From contig DBCW01000149.1 of assembly GCA_002293265.1 (NCBI GenBank), positions 1 to 14,284 on the forward strand: a DNA stretch of 14,284 nucleotides, read 5' to 3'. The notes under the pieces were generated by a model, which saw only the letters and a program-made list of their open reading frames with translations, was not told the DNA's origin and ran no database searches. Origin of the DNA: Eggerthellales bacterium UBA948 (GTDB lineage: Bacteria; Actinomycetota; Coriobacteriia; Coriobacteriales; UBA8131). The first letter of the stretch is position 1. Each line of letters starts with the position of its first letter. Shown here one piece after another: positions 1-6,575 of the stretch. A program made the position numbers and the translations under genes.

Positions 1-57
1 GCACTGTGGTTTTCAATTGACTGTGCCGATTTTTAGCGTAAAAGACAACATTTAGGC

Positions 58-85
58 TTGTAAATTCAACAAAAATCTCTAGAAT
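58..85 (+). promoter_or_regulatory. Candidate sigma70-type promoter of rpmB
   Basis: A -35-like TTGTAA (58-63) and a -10-like TAGAAT (80-85) are separated by 16 bases. This would give a leader of about 60 bases before rpmB. A second -10-like TAAAAT at 133-138 would start transcription inside the ribosome binding site, so it is less likely. Assigned by eye only. Confidence 0.35.
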
Positions 86-153
86 GTTAAAGGCGCTTTT
101 TTAGGACTATTTGGCTAACGCAATGTTGGTCATAAAATATAAGGAGTTTTGCA

Positions 154-342
154 ATGTCAAAAGTATGTGCAATATGCGGAAAGCATCCTGTGGCAGGACG
201 CAACGTCAGCCACTCACACCGCGTTACAAATAGGATGTATCGCCCCAACGTGCAAAAAGTTACCATCAGTTTAGATGGACATGTAAAACGTGCTAACGTT
301 TGCACAAAGTGCCTAAAGGCCGGTAAGGCTGTTCGCGCCTAA
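154..342 (+). CDS. rpmB: Large ribosomal subunit protein bL28
   Basis: This 62-residue protein is structural protein L28 of the 50S subunit. Its size and sequence fit the family throughout: an N-terminal CxxC (Cys5, Cys8), the [14 protein letters not shown] core at about residues 19-32, and a C-terminal [11 protein letters not shown] segment (Cys50, Cys53). Two CxxC pairs mark the zinc-binding (C+) form of L28, as opposed to the cysteine-free form many bacteria use under zinc limitation. An AAGGAG ribosome binding site at 141-146 lies 7 bases before the ATG. The gene appears monocistronic, with a Rho-independent terminator 40 bases downstream and a convergent gene beyond it. Nothing suggests truncation. 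Confidence 0.97.
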   Translation: MSKVCAICGKHPVAGRNVSHSHRVTNRMYRPNVQKVTISLDGHVKRANVCTKCLKAGKAVRA

Positions 343-381
343 CTTCTGCTTAGTGCCTAGCACCAATTGATTTGATTTGTG

Positions 382-414
382 TAGCCCTCTATCACAGAGG
401 GCTATCTTTATTTG
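382..414 (+). terminator. Rho-independent terminator of rpmB
   Basis: A perfect 9-bp stem (TAGCCCTCT at 382-390, AGAGGGCTA at 396-404) closes a 5-base loop and is followed by the T-rich tail TCTTTATTTG. It lies just downstream of rpmB. Confidence 0.85.
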
Positions 415-440
415 CACATAGGAAAGCCGGTTTCTAAAAT

Positions 441-519
441 CCCCACTATTTCGCACAAAAGACAAGCAATTGGGTTCCAATGAAACTGATTTACTTGTCT
501 TTTGTGCGGAATAGTGGGG
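441..519. repeat. Large imperfect palindrome with nested hairpin
   Basis: Two 26-base arms (441-466 and 494-519) are reverse complements with a single mismatch (T451 against C in the other arm's complement). The 27-base spacer contains a smaller hairpin, ATTGG-gtt-CCAAT, at 469-481. The element lies between the convergent rpmB and PfoR-like genes. Read on the minus strand, the stem is followed by ATTTTAG, so it could terminate the membrane-protein gene. However, the stem is far longer than an ordinary terminator. A miniature repeat or an RNase III substrate are alternatives. No second copy is visible in this window. Confidence 0.85.
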
Positions 520-545
520 TTATAGGCAAAATAGTGTGATACGGC

Positions 546-1637
546 TTATCTCTCTAGCAGCATATCGTCTTTTCGAATCCAGCCAAAGTGTCTAAATGGA
601 ATTGCAACCAGCAAGCTTATCACCGTCGGGATTACCAGACATATAAGCAGCATGGATATCCAATCAAACGGCATAATATCCGGACGCAATCCTGCAGCCA
701 CCTGATCGACCCAGCCCGTATATACGCCCAGGGGTCCTACAAGACCGCATGTTCCCATACCGGACGCTATCGCCGGTCCATCCATTGAAAAACGAAATAC
801 GCTTGCAGCTAATGCGCCATTTATCGTTGATGCCACAATGGTGGGGATCCATATAAGTGGGTTTCTAAAGATATTTGGCACCTGTAGCATTGATGTGCCA
901 AGTCCTTGCGAAACAAGTCCACCCCAGCGGTTCTCCTTAAAGCTGATGACAGCAAACCCAACCATCTGTGCGCAACAACCGGCAACTGCTGCTCCACCTG
1001 CCAATCCTGTGAGTCCAAGTGCCGCGCAAATTGCTGCAGAAGAAATGGGCAATGTAAGCGCAACCCCGATAACTACGGCAACTATTGCTCCCATCAGCAG
1101 GGGTTGCAGCTCTGTAGCCCACATCACAAATCCACCTACTGCTGAAGCAGCGTCACCAATGGGAGGTGCTATCAGTGCAGCTAGTCCTATACCTGCAATT
1201 ACCGTAGTTAAAGGAGTGACCAATAGATCTACAGGAGTTTCTTTGGATACTGCTTTGCCAATCTCAGCAGCGATTATGGCAATAAAGAACACTGCTAATG
1301 GTGCTCCTGCTTTGCCAAGCTGATTGGTGGCAGTTCCAACAGCAGCCAACGAAAACAGCACTAAACCGGGGGCTTTGATTGCATAACCTACAGCTACTGC
1401 CATCGCAGCTCCGGAGGCAGATTTGGCAAAAGTTCCTGACTCCTTAAGAAAAGACACGCCCGTTAAGGTTCCGGCAGTATCTAAGATCGTACCAATGAGA
1501 AGCGAGGCAAACAAACCCAAGGCAAGTGCAGAAAACGCGTCGTAAACATAGCGCTGCACACTAACTACGATATCTTTGCGCTCAAGAAAGGCTTTGAATC
1601 CCGACTTTTGCTTTACTGCCTCAGATGTTTCACTCAT
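546..1637 (-). CDS. PfoR/PTS-IIC-like integral membrane protein
   Basis: This 363-residue protein is very hydrophobic, with about eight to ten predicted membrane segments. It matches my memory of the PfoR family (COG3641, annotated as PTS sugar transporter subunit IIC). The family signs are an N-terminal ERKDIVVSVQRYVYDAFSALALG stretch (residues 19-41 in part), long Gly/Ala-rich helices, and NIFRNPLIWIPT at 255-266. PfoR was named as a putative regulator of perfringolysin in Clostridium. The true substrate is unknown, and no PTS phosphocarrier genes (IIA, IIB) are nearby, so sugar transport is unproven. The ATG start is supported by AGAGGGGAA just upstream, and a TATAAT box lies at 1691-1696 on the minus strand. 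It is divergent from the next gene. Confidence 0.85.
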   Translation of the reverse strand: MSETSEAVKQKSGFKAFLERKDIVVSVQRYVYDAFSALALGLFASLLIGTILDTAGTLTGVSFLKESGTFAKSASGAAMAVAVGYAIKAPGLVLFSLAAVGTATNQLGKAGAPLAVFFIAIIAAEIGKAVSKETPVDLLVTPLTTVIAGIGLAALIAPPIGDAASAVGGFVMWATELQPLLMGAIVAVVIGVALTLPISSAAICAALGLTGLAGGAAVAGCCAQMVGFAVISFKENRWGGLVSQGLGTSMLQVPNIFRNPLIWIPTIVASTINGALAASVFRFSMDGPAIASGMGTCGLVGPLGVYTGWVDQVAAGLRPDIMPFDWISMLLICLVIPTVISLLVAIPFRHFGWIRKDDMLLER

Positions 1638-1690
1638 AAGAATTCCCCTCTAGGGTATACCTCAGATGCTTTAGCTTGCTGATTTTACTG

Positions 1691-1696
1691 ATTATA
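1691..1696 (-). promoter_or_regulatory. Candidate -10 box for the PfoR-like gene
   Basis: A perfect TATAAT reads on the minus strand 54 bases upstream of the ATG at 1637. The hexamer 17 bases further upstream (GATTAC) is a poor -35, so the promoter may need an activator or may not be real. Confidence 0.35.
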
Positions 1697-1768
1697 AACT
1701 ATGAAAGTTTAGAGTAATCCGCATGGCTTTTATCGGCTATACTTTCCCCTATCCACGGGAGGGGTGTT

Positions 1769-1797
1769 TTGGGTGTGAAGCGGCAAGGCTTTACACT
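1769..1797 (+). promoter_or_regulatory. Candidate promoter for the four-TM protein gene
   Basis: TTGGGT (1769-1774) and TACACT (1792-1797) are spaced by 17 bases. They would place a start site near 1804, about 30 bases before the ATG at 1834 and its TGGAGGAG ribosome binding site. If correct, this also rules out in-frame starts further upstream. Confidence 0.4.
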
Positions 1798-1833
1798 ACT
1801 ATGTTATGGGAAGTCGACTATGTGGAGGAGAAC

Positions 1834-2679
1834 ATGGCTACAAAGAAAAAAGTTACTCGTATTGAATCAGATGCAAAAGAGCCTGTAAAAAGCGATTGGA
1901 AACCAACAGCAGAGAACAAGGGAAAAGCAACTCGCAATAGAGTTATTGCTTTCGTTTTGTGGATATTAGCTATTGGTGGCGAAGCTTTTGTGATCTTTTG
2001 GCTGCTAAATCGCACTTTTATGGATCTTTTCTTGCTATGGCTCATTATCGCCATTGTTGTAATAGGCGGCTTAGCTCTTGGTGCCAACTTGCTTTGGAAA
2101 AAAGCAAACAAGTACGACCCGGCTGCAAAAGCCAACGCTTTTCAGTTCTTCTTTCAAAACCAACTTGGCGTAATTATGACTACTATCGCCTTCATACCGA
2201 TGATTGTTTTGATATTTCTCAACAAGGATATGGACGCAAAGACTAAAGGTATTGCCGGTGCAGTTGGAATCGTCCTCTATTTAATTGTAGGCTTCTTTGG
2301 CATAGACTTTAATCCTCCATCGCAAGAAGTTTATGCCAGCGAGACAAATCGTATTGAGCAACTAACCGGTGAAGACCACGTCCACTGGACTGCCAGTGGC
2401 ACCAAGTATCATATCTACGAAGATTGCTCCAGCATCAACAAGGCGGCTACGGTTGAGATATTTGAAGGTACTGTTGGCACCGCTTTTGCTTCGCTGAAAA
2501 ACCTGGATAATGACGATCCGCTTTGCTATTGGTGCGAGCAGAGATTCATTAAGGAAAACCCGGATAAGGCTTCGGTAATGGCTGAGTTTGGCAGCGGCAC
2601 ATCTGAAGGTCCAAGTGAGACTGATGGCGCAGAAGATGCCGCAGGTGATGGTGACAGCAACGCTACAACATCAGAGTAA
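1834..2679 (+). CDS. Four-TM membrane protein with C-terminal His/Cys domain, function unknown
   Basis: This 281-residue protein starts at an ATG preceded by a strong GGAGGAG; an earlier in-frame ATG at 1723 has no such site. A charged, Lys-rich N-terminus (1-35) is followed by four predicted membrane helices at about 36-58, 64-88, 110-130 and 138-158. A soluble tail follows. Residues 182-235 hold HWTASGTKYHIYEDCSS and, about 30 residues later, CYWCEQR, so His193, Cys198, Cys231 and Cys234 could form a zinc-type site. Similar YHxxxxC...CxxC tails occur in other hypothetical membrane proteins, but I cannot name the family. The last 30 residues are acidic and low in complexity. It may share control with the small acidic protein gene 118 bases downstream, although that gene seems to have its own promoter. 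Confidence 0.8.
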   Translation: MATKKKVTRIESDAKEPVKSDWKPTAENKGKATRNRVIAFVLWILAIGGEAFVIFWLLNRTFMDLFLLWLIIAIVVIGGLALGANLLWKKANKYDPAAKANAFQFFFQNQLGVIMTTIAFIPMIVLIFLNKDMDAKTKGIAGAVGIVLYLIVGFFGIDFNPPSQEVYASETNRIEQLTGEDHVHWTASGTKYHIYEDCSSINKAATVEIFEGTVGTAFASLKNLDNDDPLCYWCEQRFIKENPDKASVMAEFGSGTSEGPSETDGAEDAAGDGDSNATTSE

Positions 2680-2710
2680 GCTTGCACATACAAAAAATAA
2701 TTGAGATTGC

Positions 2711-2738
2711 TTAAAGGCATAAGCAGTTAGGCTATATT
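2711..2738 (+). promoter_or_regulatory. Candidate promoter of the small acidic protein gene
   Basis: TTAAAG (2711-2716) and TATATT (2733-2738) are separated by 16 bases. A small hairpin (TGCTTA at 2708-2713 with TAAGCA at 2720-2725) overlaps the -35. A 13-base palindrome, CGGTTT-A-AAACCG, at 2756-2768 lies just past the expected start site and could be an operator. Confidence 0.35.
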
Positions 2739-2797
2739 GTTTAGGAAGTAAGAAGCGGTTTAAAACCGTTAACTATAAGAGAAAGAGTGGGAGTTAT

Positions 2798-3238
2798 ATG
2801 GATAAGTTTTCTGAGTTTTTAAGTCTTGCACAAAAAAATCCGGAGCTGCTGAGTCAATTAGGGCCACTATTAGAAGGATTGGCTGCTGATAAGGACGGCG
2901 ACGGCAAAGCCGACAACGCACTTTTTGAAGGCGTTGCAGGTTTGGCCGAGAAGTTTGGCATTGACCTTACACCCGATGATGTTGCTGATGCCAAAGCTCA
3001 AGCACAAGCCAAAAACGAGGACGCAGATGATGGTTTTGGTTTTGACGACATCGCCGGTCTGGCGGGTAAATTCTTGGGCGGCAACAGTGGCAGCAACTCA
3101 AACAACAATGATGGTTTTGGCTTGGACGATGTGGCCTCTATGCTTGGAGGACTTGCCGGCGGCAATGACGAAAAAGCTGATAGTAAAACCGATTCAGGAT
3201 TTAACCCATTAGACATGCTTGTTTCAATGTTTAAGTAG
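2798..3238 (+). CDS. Small acidic protein with EF-hand-like loop, function unknown
   Basis: This 146-residue acidic protein has no signal peptide or membrane segment. Residues 1-28 form an amphipathic start (FSEFLSLAQKNPELLSQLG). Residues 31-40 read DKDGDGKADN, the DxDxDG pattern of a calcium loop. Residues 46-66 (VAGLAEKFGIDLTPDDVADA) resemble the second half of Nif11-type leader domains, and residues 1-20 resemble the first half; I hold this loosely. The C-terminus carries two copies of a DGFGxDDxA unit (78-86 and 105-113), each followed by a Gly-rich stretch, with a Ser/Asn-rich linker between them. The ATG has GTGGGAG upstream. The function is not recognised. The terminator is the hairpin at 3273-3320. 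Confidence 0.75.
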   Translation: MDKFSEFLSLAQKNPELLSQLGPLLEGLAADKDGDGKADNALFEGVAGLAEKFGIDLTPDDVADAKAQAQAKNEDADDGFGFDDIAGLAGKFLGGNSGSNSNNNDGFGLDDVASMLGGLAGGNDEKADSKTDSGFNPLDMLVSMFK

Positions 3239-3254
3239 AGTCGAGAGCTGAGAG

Positions 3255-4016
3255 TTATAAATAATTGATTTGAAATATAGCCATTACAGTGCCGCGATGC
3301 GCAGTAATGGCTATATTTTTGCTTCGTGGCTCGTTAGAAATACCCAGCGAGCAAGACGCAGAAAGAGTTGCCTTATCAAGCTCCCATTCTACTCCGGTGA
3401 TCGAAACTGTAGCATTTCCTCCCCACGGTACCAACGAAATAAAGGATGGTTTAAGCTCATCAAAAGCCAAATTCAGCTTGGCACTTTCGCGCCCTGCCTC
3501 AAGAAAAACACAAACCTCATCATCCCCGGCAATTATTACTTTTTTACCTTCTTGTGCGGCTTTTGCAAAGCAGCCTATTGTGGCCAACTCGTGGTCTATG
3601 CGTCCTCCAAGTACATTGGTAGCAATCACAGACATGAAGCCTTGCGCCACTATGTAGTCAAGCGCCAACTCAGTATCGGTTGCGTCTTTGTATGCATTGT
3701 GTGCCTCAGTCGCTACACCCTTGCCAACCATATTCTCCAGCACATCTGCATCAATTGAATCAAAATCACCCAGCAAAAGATCAGGCGTGACACAAGCTGT
3801 TGCCAAAAGCTCTGCTCCGGAGTCTACAGCAAGCACAAAGTTACTTAGCATAGAGAGCTTTAAAACCAGCTCTTTGGACACAAGCTTGGGCGAGCCTGAG
3901 ACCAACAGCACTACTTTGTCAGCAGCAACTCTTGTCTCAGGCTCGCTCAATGCCCGCTTAATTATTAGTTCGTGTAGCTGCACCGGTTTAAAACCTGATA
4001 ATGCCGGACTGTCCAC
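3255..4016 (-). CDS. thiN: Thiamine pyrophosphokinase
   Basis: The enzyme transfers pyrophosphate from ATP to thiamine, giving thiamine diphosphate in the cytoplasm. All hallmark motifs are present: GDFDSI (83-88), KDATDTELALDYI (110-122) and LGGRIDH (136-142), with the C-terminal thiamine-binding part around GISNEP and HRGTVMAIF. At 253 residues it exceeds the usual 210 or so because about 33 residues precede the first strand (VVLLVSGSP). The start is a GTG that overlaps the end of glpX by 29 bases and has no clear ribosome binding site. Translation is therefore probably coupled to glpX, or begins at a later GTG/TTG codon. It is the last gene of the def-to-thiN operon. Its final codons form an inverted repeat that doubles as a terminator for the facing gene. 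Confidence 0.92.
   Translation of the reverse strand: MDSPALSGFKPVQLHELIIKRALSEPETRVAADKVVLLVSGSPKLVSKELVLKLSMLSNFVLAVDSGAELLATACVTPDLLLGDFDSIDADVLENMVGKGVATEAHNAYKDATDTELALDYIVAQGFMSVIATNVLGGRIDHELATIGCFAKAAQEGKKVIIAGDDEVCVFLEAGRESAKLNLAFDELKPSFISLVPWGGNATVSITGVEWELDKATLSASCSLGISNEPRSKNIAITAHRGTVMAIFQINYL
3273..3320 (+). terminator. Rho-independent terminator, embedded in the 3' end of thiN
   Basis: Two perfect 15-base arms (3273-3287 and 3304-3318) enclose a 16-base loop. Read on the plus strand, the stem runs into TATATTTTTG, which suits termination of the gene ending at 3238. The whole hairpin lies within the thiN coding region and spells its conserved C-terminal residues. On the minus strand the stem is followed by CAAATCAATT, a much poorer tail. 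Confidence 0.8.
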
Positions 4017-4968
4017 GACGAATATTTTTTACAAATCTTACAGTTTTATCTGCGGAGTTCATGACTATTGAATGTGTGGAGATAGAGCCACCTTCAAAGG
4101 TGCGCACGCCCTCCACCATCTCGCCATCTGTTACTCCGCAGGCGATAAATACGGCTTCGTCGGAGCGTACCAGCATGTCCATCTCTAACACGCCGTCCAA
4201 GTCCAGGTCTGTGCCTTGAACCATTTCCTCGGCGCGTCTGCGCTTGTCGGCAGCTTTCTCATCCTCACCAAAAGCAAAGCGACCTTGGAAGAAACCGCCG
4301 ATGGCCTTAAGACCCGCAGCAGCCAAAACACCTTCCGGTGAGCCGCCGCTGCCTAAGTACAAATCGATACCGGTGCCGGGCACCGCAGTAGCGATAGCGC
4401 CAAATACGTCGCCGTCGTCAATTAGGCGCACTCTGGCTCCGGCATCGCGCACGGCTTGGATCAATTCTTTGTGGCGATCACGCAGGAGAATGCACACATT
4501 GACTTCACTTACATCTTTACCCAGCGCCTCAGCTACAGCCTTAACGTTCTCGGCGGGAGTATTATCAATGTGCAGCTTGCCTTTAAGTGCCGGACCTGCG
4601 GCAATCTTGTTCATGTATGTATCCGGTGCAAACAGCAGAGCACCTCTTGGAGCACATGCGATGGTAGTTAGTGAGTTGGGGCGGTTATAAGCACAGAGAT
4701 TTGTGCCCTCTAGCGGATCAACTGCGATGTCTATCTCTTCGCCGCCACGTCCTAGCTCCTCACCAATAAATAGCATGGGGGCTTCGTCGCGCTCGCCCTC
4801 GCCAATTACTATGCGCCCGGAAAAGTCGATATCATTAAAAGCTTCACGCATGGCCTCGGTCGCTGCTGCGTCAGCTGCTGATTTATCGCCCCGACCGTTC
4901 CATTTTGCAGCCTCGATTGCGGCCAACTCTGCTACGTTTAGGATTTGCATGATACGGGTAATGTCCAT
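3988..4968 (-). CDS. glpX: Class II fructose-1,6-bisphosphatase
   Basis: GlpX hydrolyses fructose 1,6-bisphosphate to fructose 6-phosphate and phosphate in gluconeogenesis, using divalent metal ions. The 326-residue length is normal for the family. The lithium-sensitive phosphatase signatures are intact: GRGDKSAAD (25-33), IGEGERDEAP (55-64), the metal-binding AVDPLEGTN (82-90; Asp84, Glu87) and the substrate-binding GSGGSPEGV further on. The start ATG sits 1 base into the stop of the preceding TSCPD gene (TAATG), with GGAGAGGAG upstream. The stop overlaps thiN. This tight packing implies cotranscription and coupled translation. Some homologues also act on sedoheptulose 1,7-bisphosphate, which cannot be judged from sequence alone. 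Confidence 0.96.
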   Translation of the reverse strand: MDITRIMQILNVAELAAIEAAKWNGRGDKSAADAAATEAMREAFNDIDFSGRIVIGEGERDEAPMLFIGEELGRGGEEIDIAVDPLEGTNLCAYNRPNSLTTIACAPRGALLFAPDTYMNKIAAGPALKGKLHIDNTPAENVKAVAEALGKDVSEVNVCILLRDRHKELIQAVRDAGARVRLIDDGDVFGAIATAVPGTGIDLYLGSGGSPEGVLAAAGLKAIGGFFQGRFAFGEDEKAADKRRRAEEMVQGTDLDLDGVLEMDMLVRSDEAVFIACGVTDGEMVEGVRTFEGGSISTHSIVMNSADKTVRFVKNIRRGQSGIIRF

Positions 4969-5243
4969 TAATTGCTCCTCTCCTGAAGGGGTTTTCGCGA
5001 CTCTAATTCTTTGTTAAGTGCTATTGCTAACTGATCTGGACAAGATGTTGCTTTTTTGCCACATGGCAGGCCTTTAAACATGTCGATGAGCTCGGTGGCT
5101 TTGCGCCCCTCGGCAAGTTTTGCGAGACCCTGGGCGTTTCCCGGACAACCTTTCTCAAAACTTAGATCGTGAACCAAGCCATCGTCGTCAAGTTCGAAGT
5201 TGATCTTTACCGCACAAACACCTTTTGGATAAAAACTAGGCAA
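4968..5243 (-). CDS. Small TSCPD-domain protein (TIGR03905-like)
   Basis: This 91-residue protein is a free-standing TSCPD domain. The domain is otherwise found at the C-terminus of B12-dependent ribonucleotide reductases, and its separate role is unknown. Landmarks are KGVC (Cys10), GCPGN at 32-36 (Cys33), LPCG (Cys61) and TSCPD at 66-70 (Cys68). These four cysteines are typical and could hold a metal. The start is a TTG at 5241-5243, supported by AAGGGAAGG 4 bases upstream; no ATG gives a full-length domain. The stop overlaps the glpX start by one base. Its position between rsmB and glpX reads as operon membership and does not reveal a function. Confidence 0.88.
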   Translation of the reverse strand: MPSFYPKGVCAVKINFELDDDGLVHDLSFEKGCPGNAQGLAKLAEGRKATELIDMFKGLPCGKKATSCPDQLAIALNKELESRKPLQERSN

Positions 5244-5292
5244 GTGCCTTCCCTTCTAAATACTGTTTTATTGGCGTTGATGGTACCACGTC

Positions 5293-6573
5293 TTAACCCG
5301 GTCTTACCAGTCTGGCAGCAAAATGTGAATCTGGTGAACCCGGCTCCAGCGCTGAACGGAAGTACTTGTCGCCGTTTGTGGTTGCCGGCTCTATCACAAA
5401 TGCCGAACCCTGATCTGTGCTTAAGAATGCTTCTATTACTTGTTCGTTTTCTTCTTTTAAAGCGCTGCAAGTGGAGTAGACCACAAAGCCTTTGGGCGCA
5501 ATGTGCTCAGATACCGATTTGAGCATGCTCAAACCTTGTGCTGCCATGTCGCTTACTTCTGTGTGCTTTAGGCGCCAGCGGATCTCGGGGTTTCTGCGCA
5601 TGGTACCGGTGCCTGAACATGGTGCATCAATTAGTGCGCCGGAAAACTTGCTAGGGAGGCTATTGCTTTCTACGAGTTCATCCAACTTTGTCGCATCGCC
5701 TGTTATTGGATGTACGTTTTCTAAGCTGTACTCTGCTATGCGTTCTTTGAGTATATTTTGTTTGAAGGGGTGCAGATCGAGTGCGTATATGTGTGGTTGC
5801 TTGCCGGTTTCGCGCTGTGCATTTTTTGAGAGAAGCACGGTCTTGGTTCCGCGACCGCTGCCCACCTCTAGGAATGGGGTTTGTGTTGGTGTGGCTAACT
5901 TTGCAGTTTGTTGTGCTGAAGCATCGGCTACTATTAACTCGCCTGTTTTAATTTTTGCTATATAATCTAACAGTTTTGAGGGATGATCTTTGATGATCTC
6001 TCCTGTGTTAATGTCGGCCAAGAATAGTGGTGCAGTGGTGTTGCTTGCCTCCATGAAAAGTGCTGCTGCCTGGCATCCCAAGTCTTGCTCCAGGCGCTGT
6101 GCCAACCATAGTGGAAATGCCTGCTTGTGTGCTAGAGCCTGCAAGTCTTTTAAAGGATCGCCAAAAGGGAAACTCTCTTTAAGCCTTACGACATTTCGCA
6201 GTACTTTGTTGGCAAACCCGGTCACATACGACGAAAGGCTTCCTACCAACTCCACACCTTGACTAACTGCTGCGTGAGGCTCTTTGTTAAGGAAGATTAT
6301 TTCGTATGTGCTGATGCGTAGAGCATCTTTTATCTTAGGTTTTATATGTCCACTCTCAAGTGCCATATCCAGCAACTGATCAAGCTCGCCGCTCGTAGAC
6401 ACCACCCCTTTTATCAGCAGGATCGCAAAATCACGTTCTTCTGTAGTCAGCTCTATATGGGGCGCTTTGCCTCTAAGTTCATGCTCAATCAACTCGTGTG
6501 CGTAAGCGTTACGTTCACGGATTTTGCGTGTAATGTTTAGCGCAACCAACCTTCCGGGTGATGCTTTGCTCAA
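5293..6573 (-). CDS. rsmB: 16S rRNA (cytosine-967 C5) methyltransferase
   Basis: RsmB (Sun/Fmu) uses SAM to methylate C967 of 16S rRNA. The 426-residue protein has a NusB-like RNA-binding domain at about 1-135, then a Rossmann methyltransferase domain. The two catalytic-site cysteines are present: DAPCSGTG at 316-323 (Cys319) and VYSTCS at 365-370 (Cys369). SAM motif I reads FLEVGSGRGTKT (234-245), where the family norm is LDLCAAPGGKT; this is unusual but keeps the Gly-rich loop. I chose the TTG at 6571-6573 because AAGGAG lies 5 bases upstream and includes the end of fmt. An upstream in-frame TTG (6609) would add 12 residues and overlap fmt by 34 bases, with no convincing site. Confidence 0.92.
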   Translation of the reverse strand: MSKASPGRLVALNITRKIRERNAYAHELIEHELRGKAPHIELTTEERDFAILLIKGVVSTSGELDQLLDMALESGHIKPKIKDALRISTYEIIFLNKEPHAAVSQGVELVGSLSSYVTGFANKVLRNVVRLKESFPFGDPLKDLQALAHKQAFPLWLAQRLEQDLGCQAAALFMEASNTTAPLFLADINTGEIIKDHPSKLLDYIAKIKTGELIVADASAQQTAKLATPTQTPFLEVGSGRGTKTVLLSKNAQRETGKQPHIYALDLHPFKQNILKERIAEYSLENVHPITGDATKLDELVESNSLPSKFSGALIDAPCSGTGTMRRNPEIRWRLKHTEVSDMAAQGLSMLKSVSEHIAPKGFVVYSTCSALKEENEQVIEAFLSTDQGSAFVIEPATTNGDKYFRSALEPGSPDSHFAARLVRPG

Positions 6574-6575
6574 TG

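Noticed and set aside
90..108. AAAG-GCG-CTTT followed by T run as terminator of a gene left of the window
   Set aside because: A four-base stem is too short, and no coding region is visible to its left within the window.
838..1323. 161-codon open frame on the plus strand opposite the PfoR-like gene
   Set aside because: It lies wholly inside a strongly supported membrane-protein gene, is rich in Ala/Pro/Thr as expected for an antisense shadow, and has no ribosome binding site.
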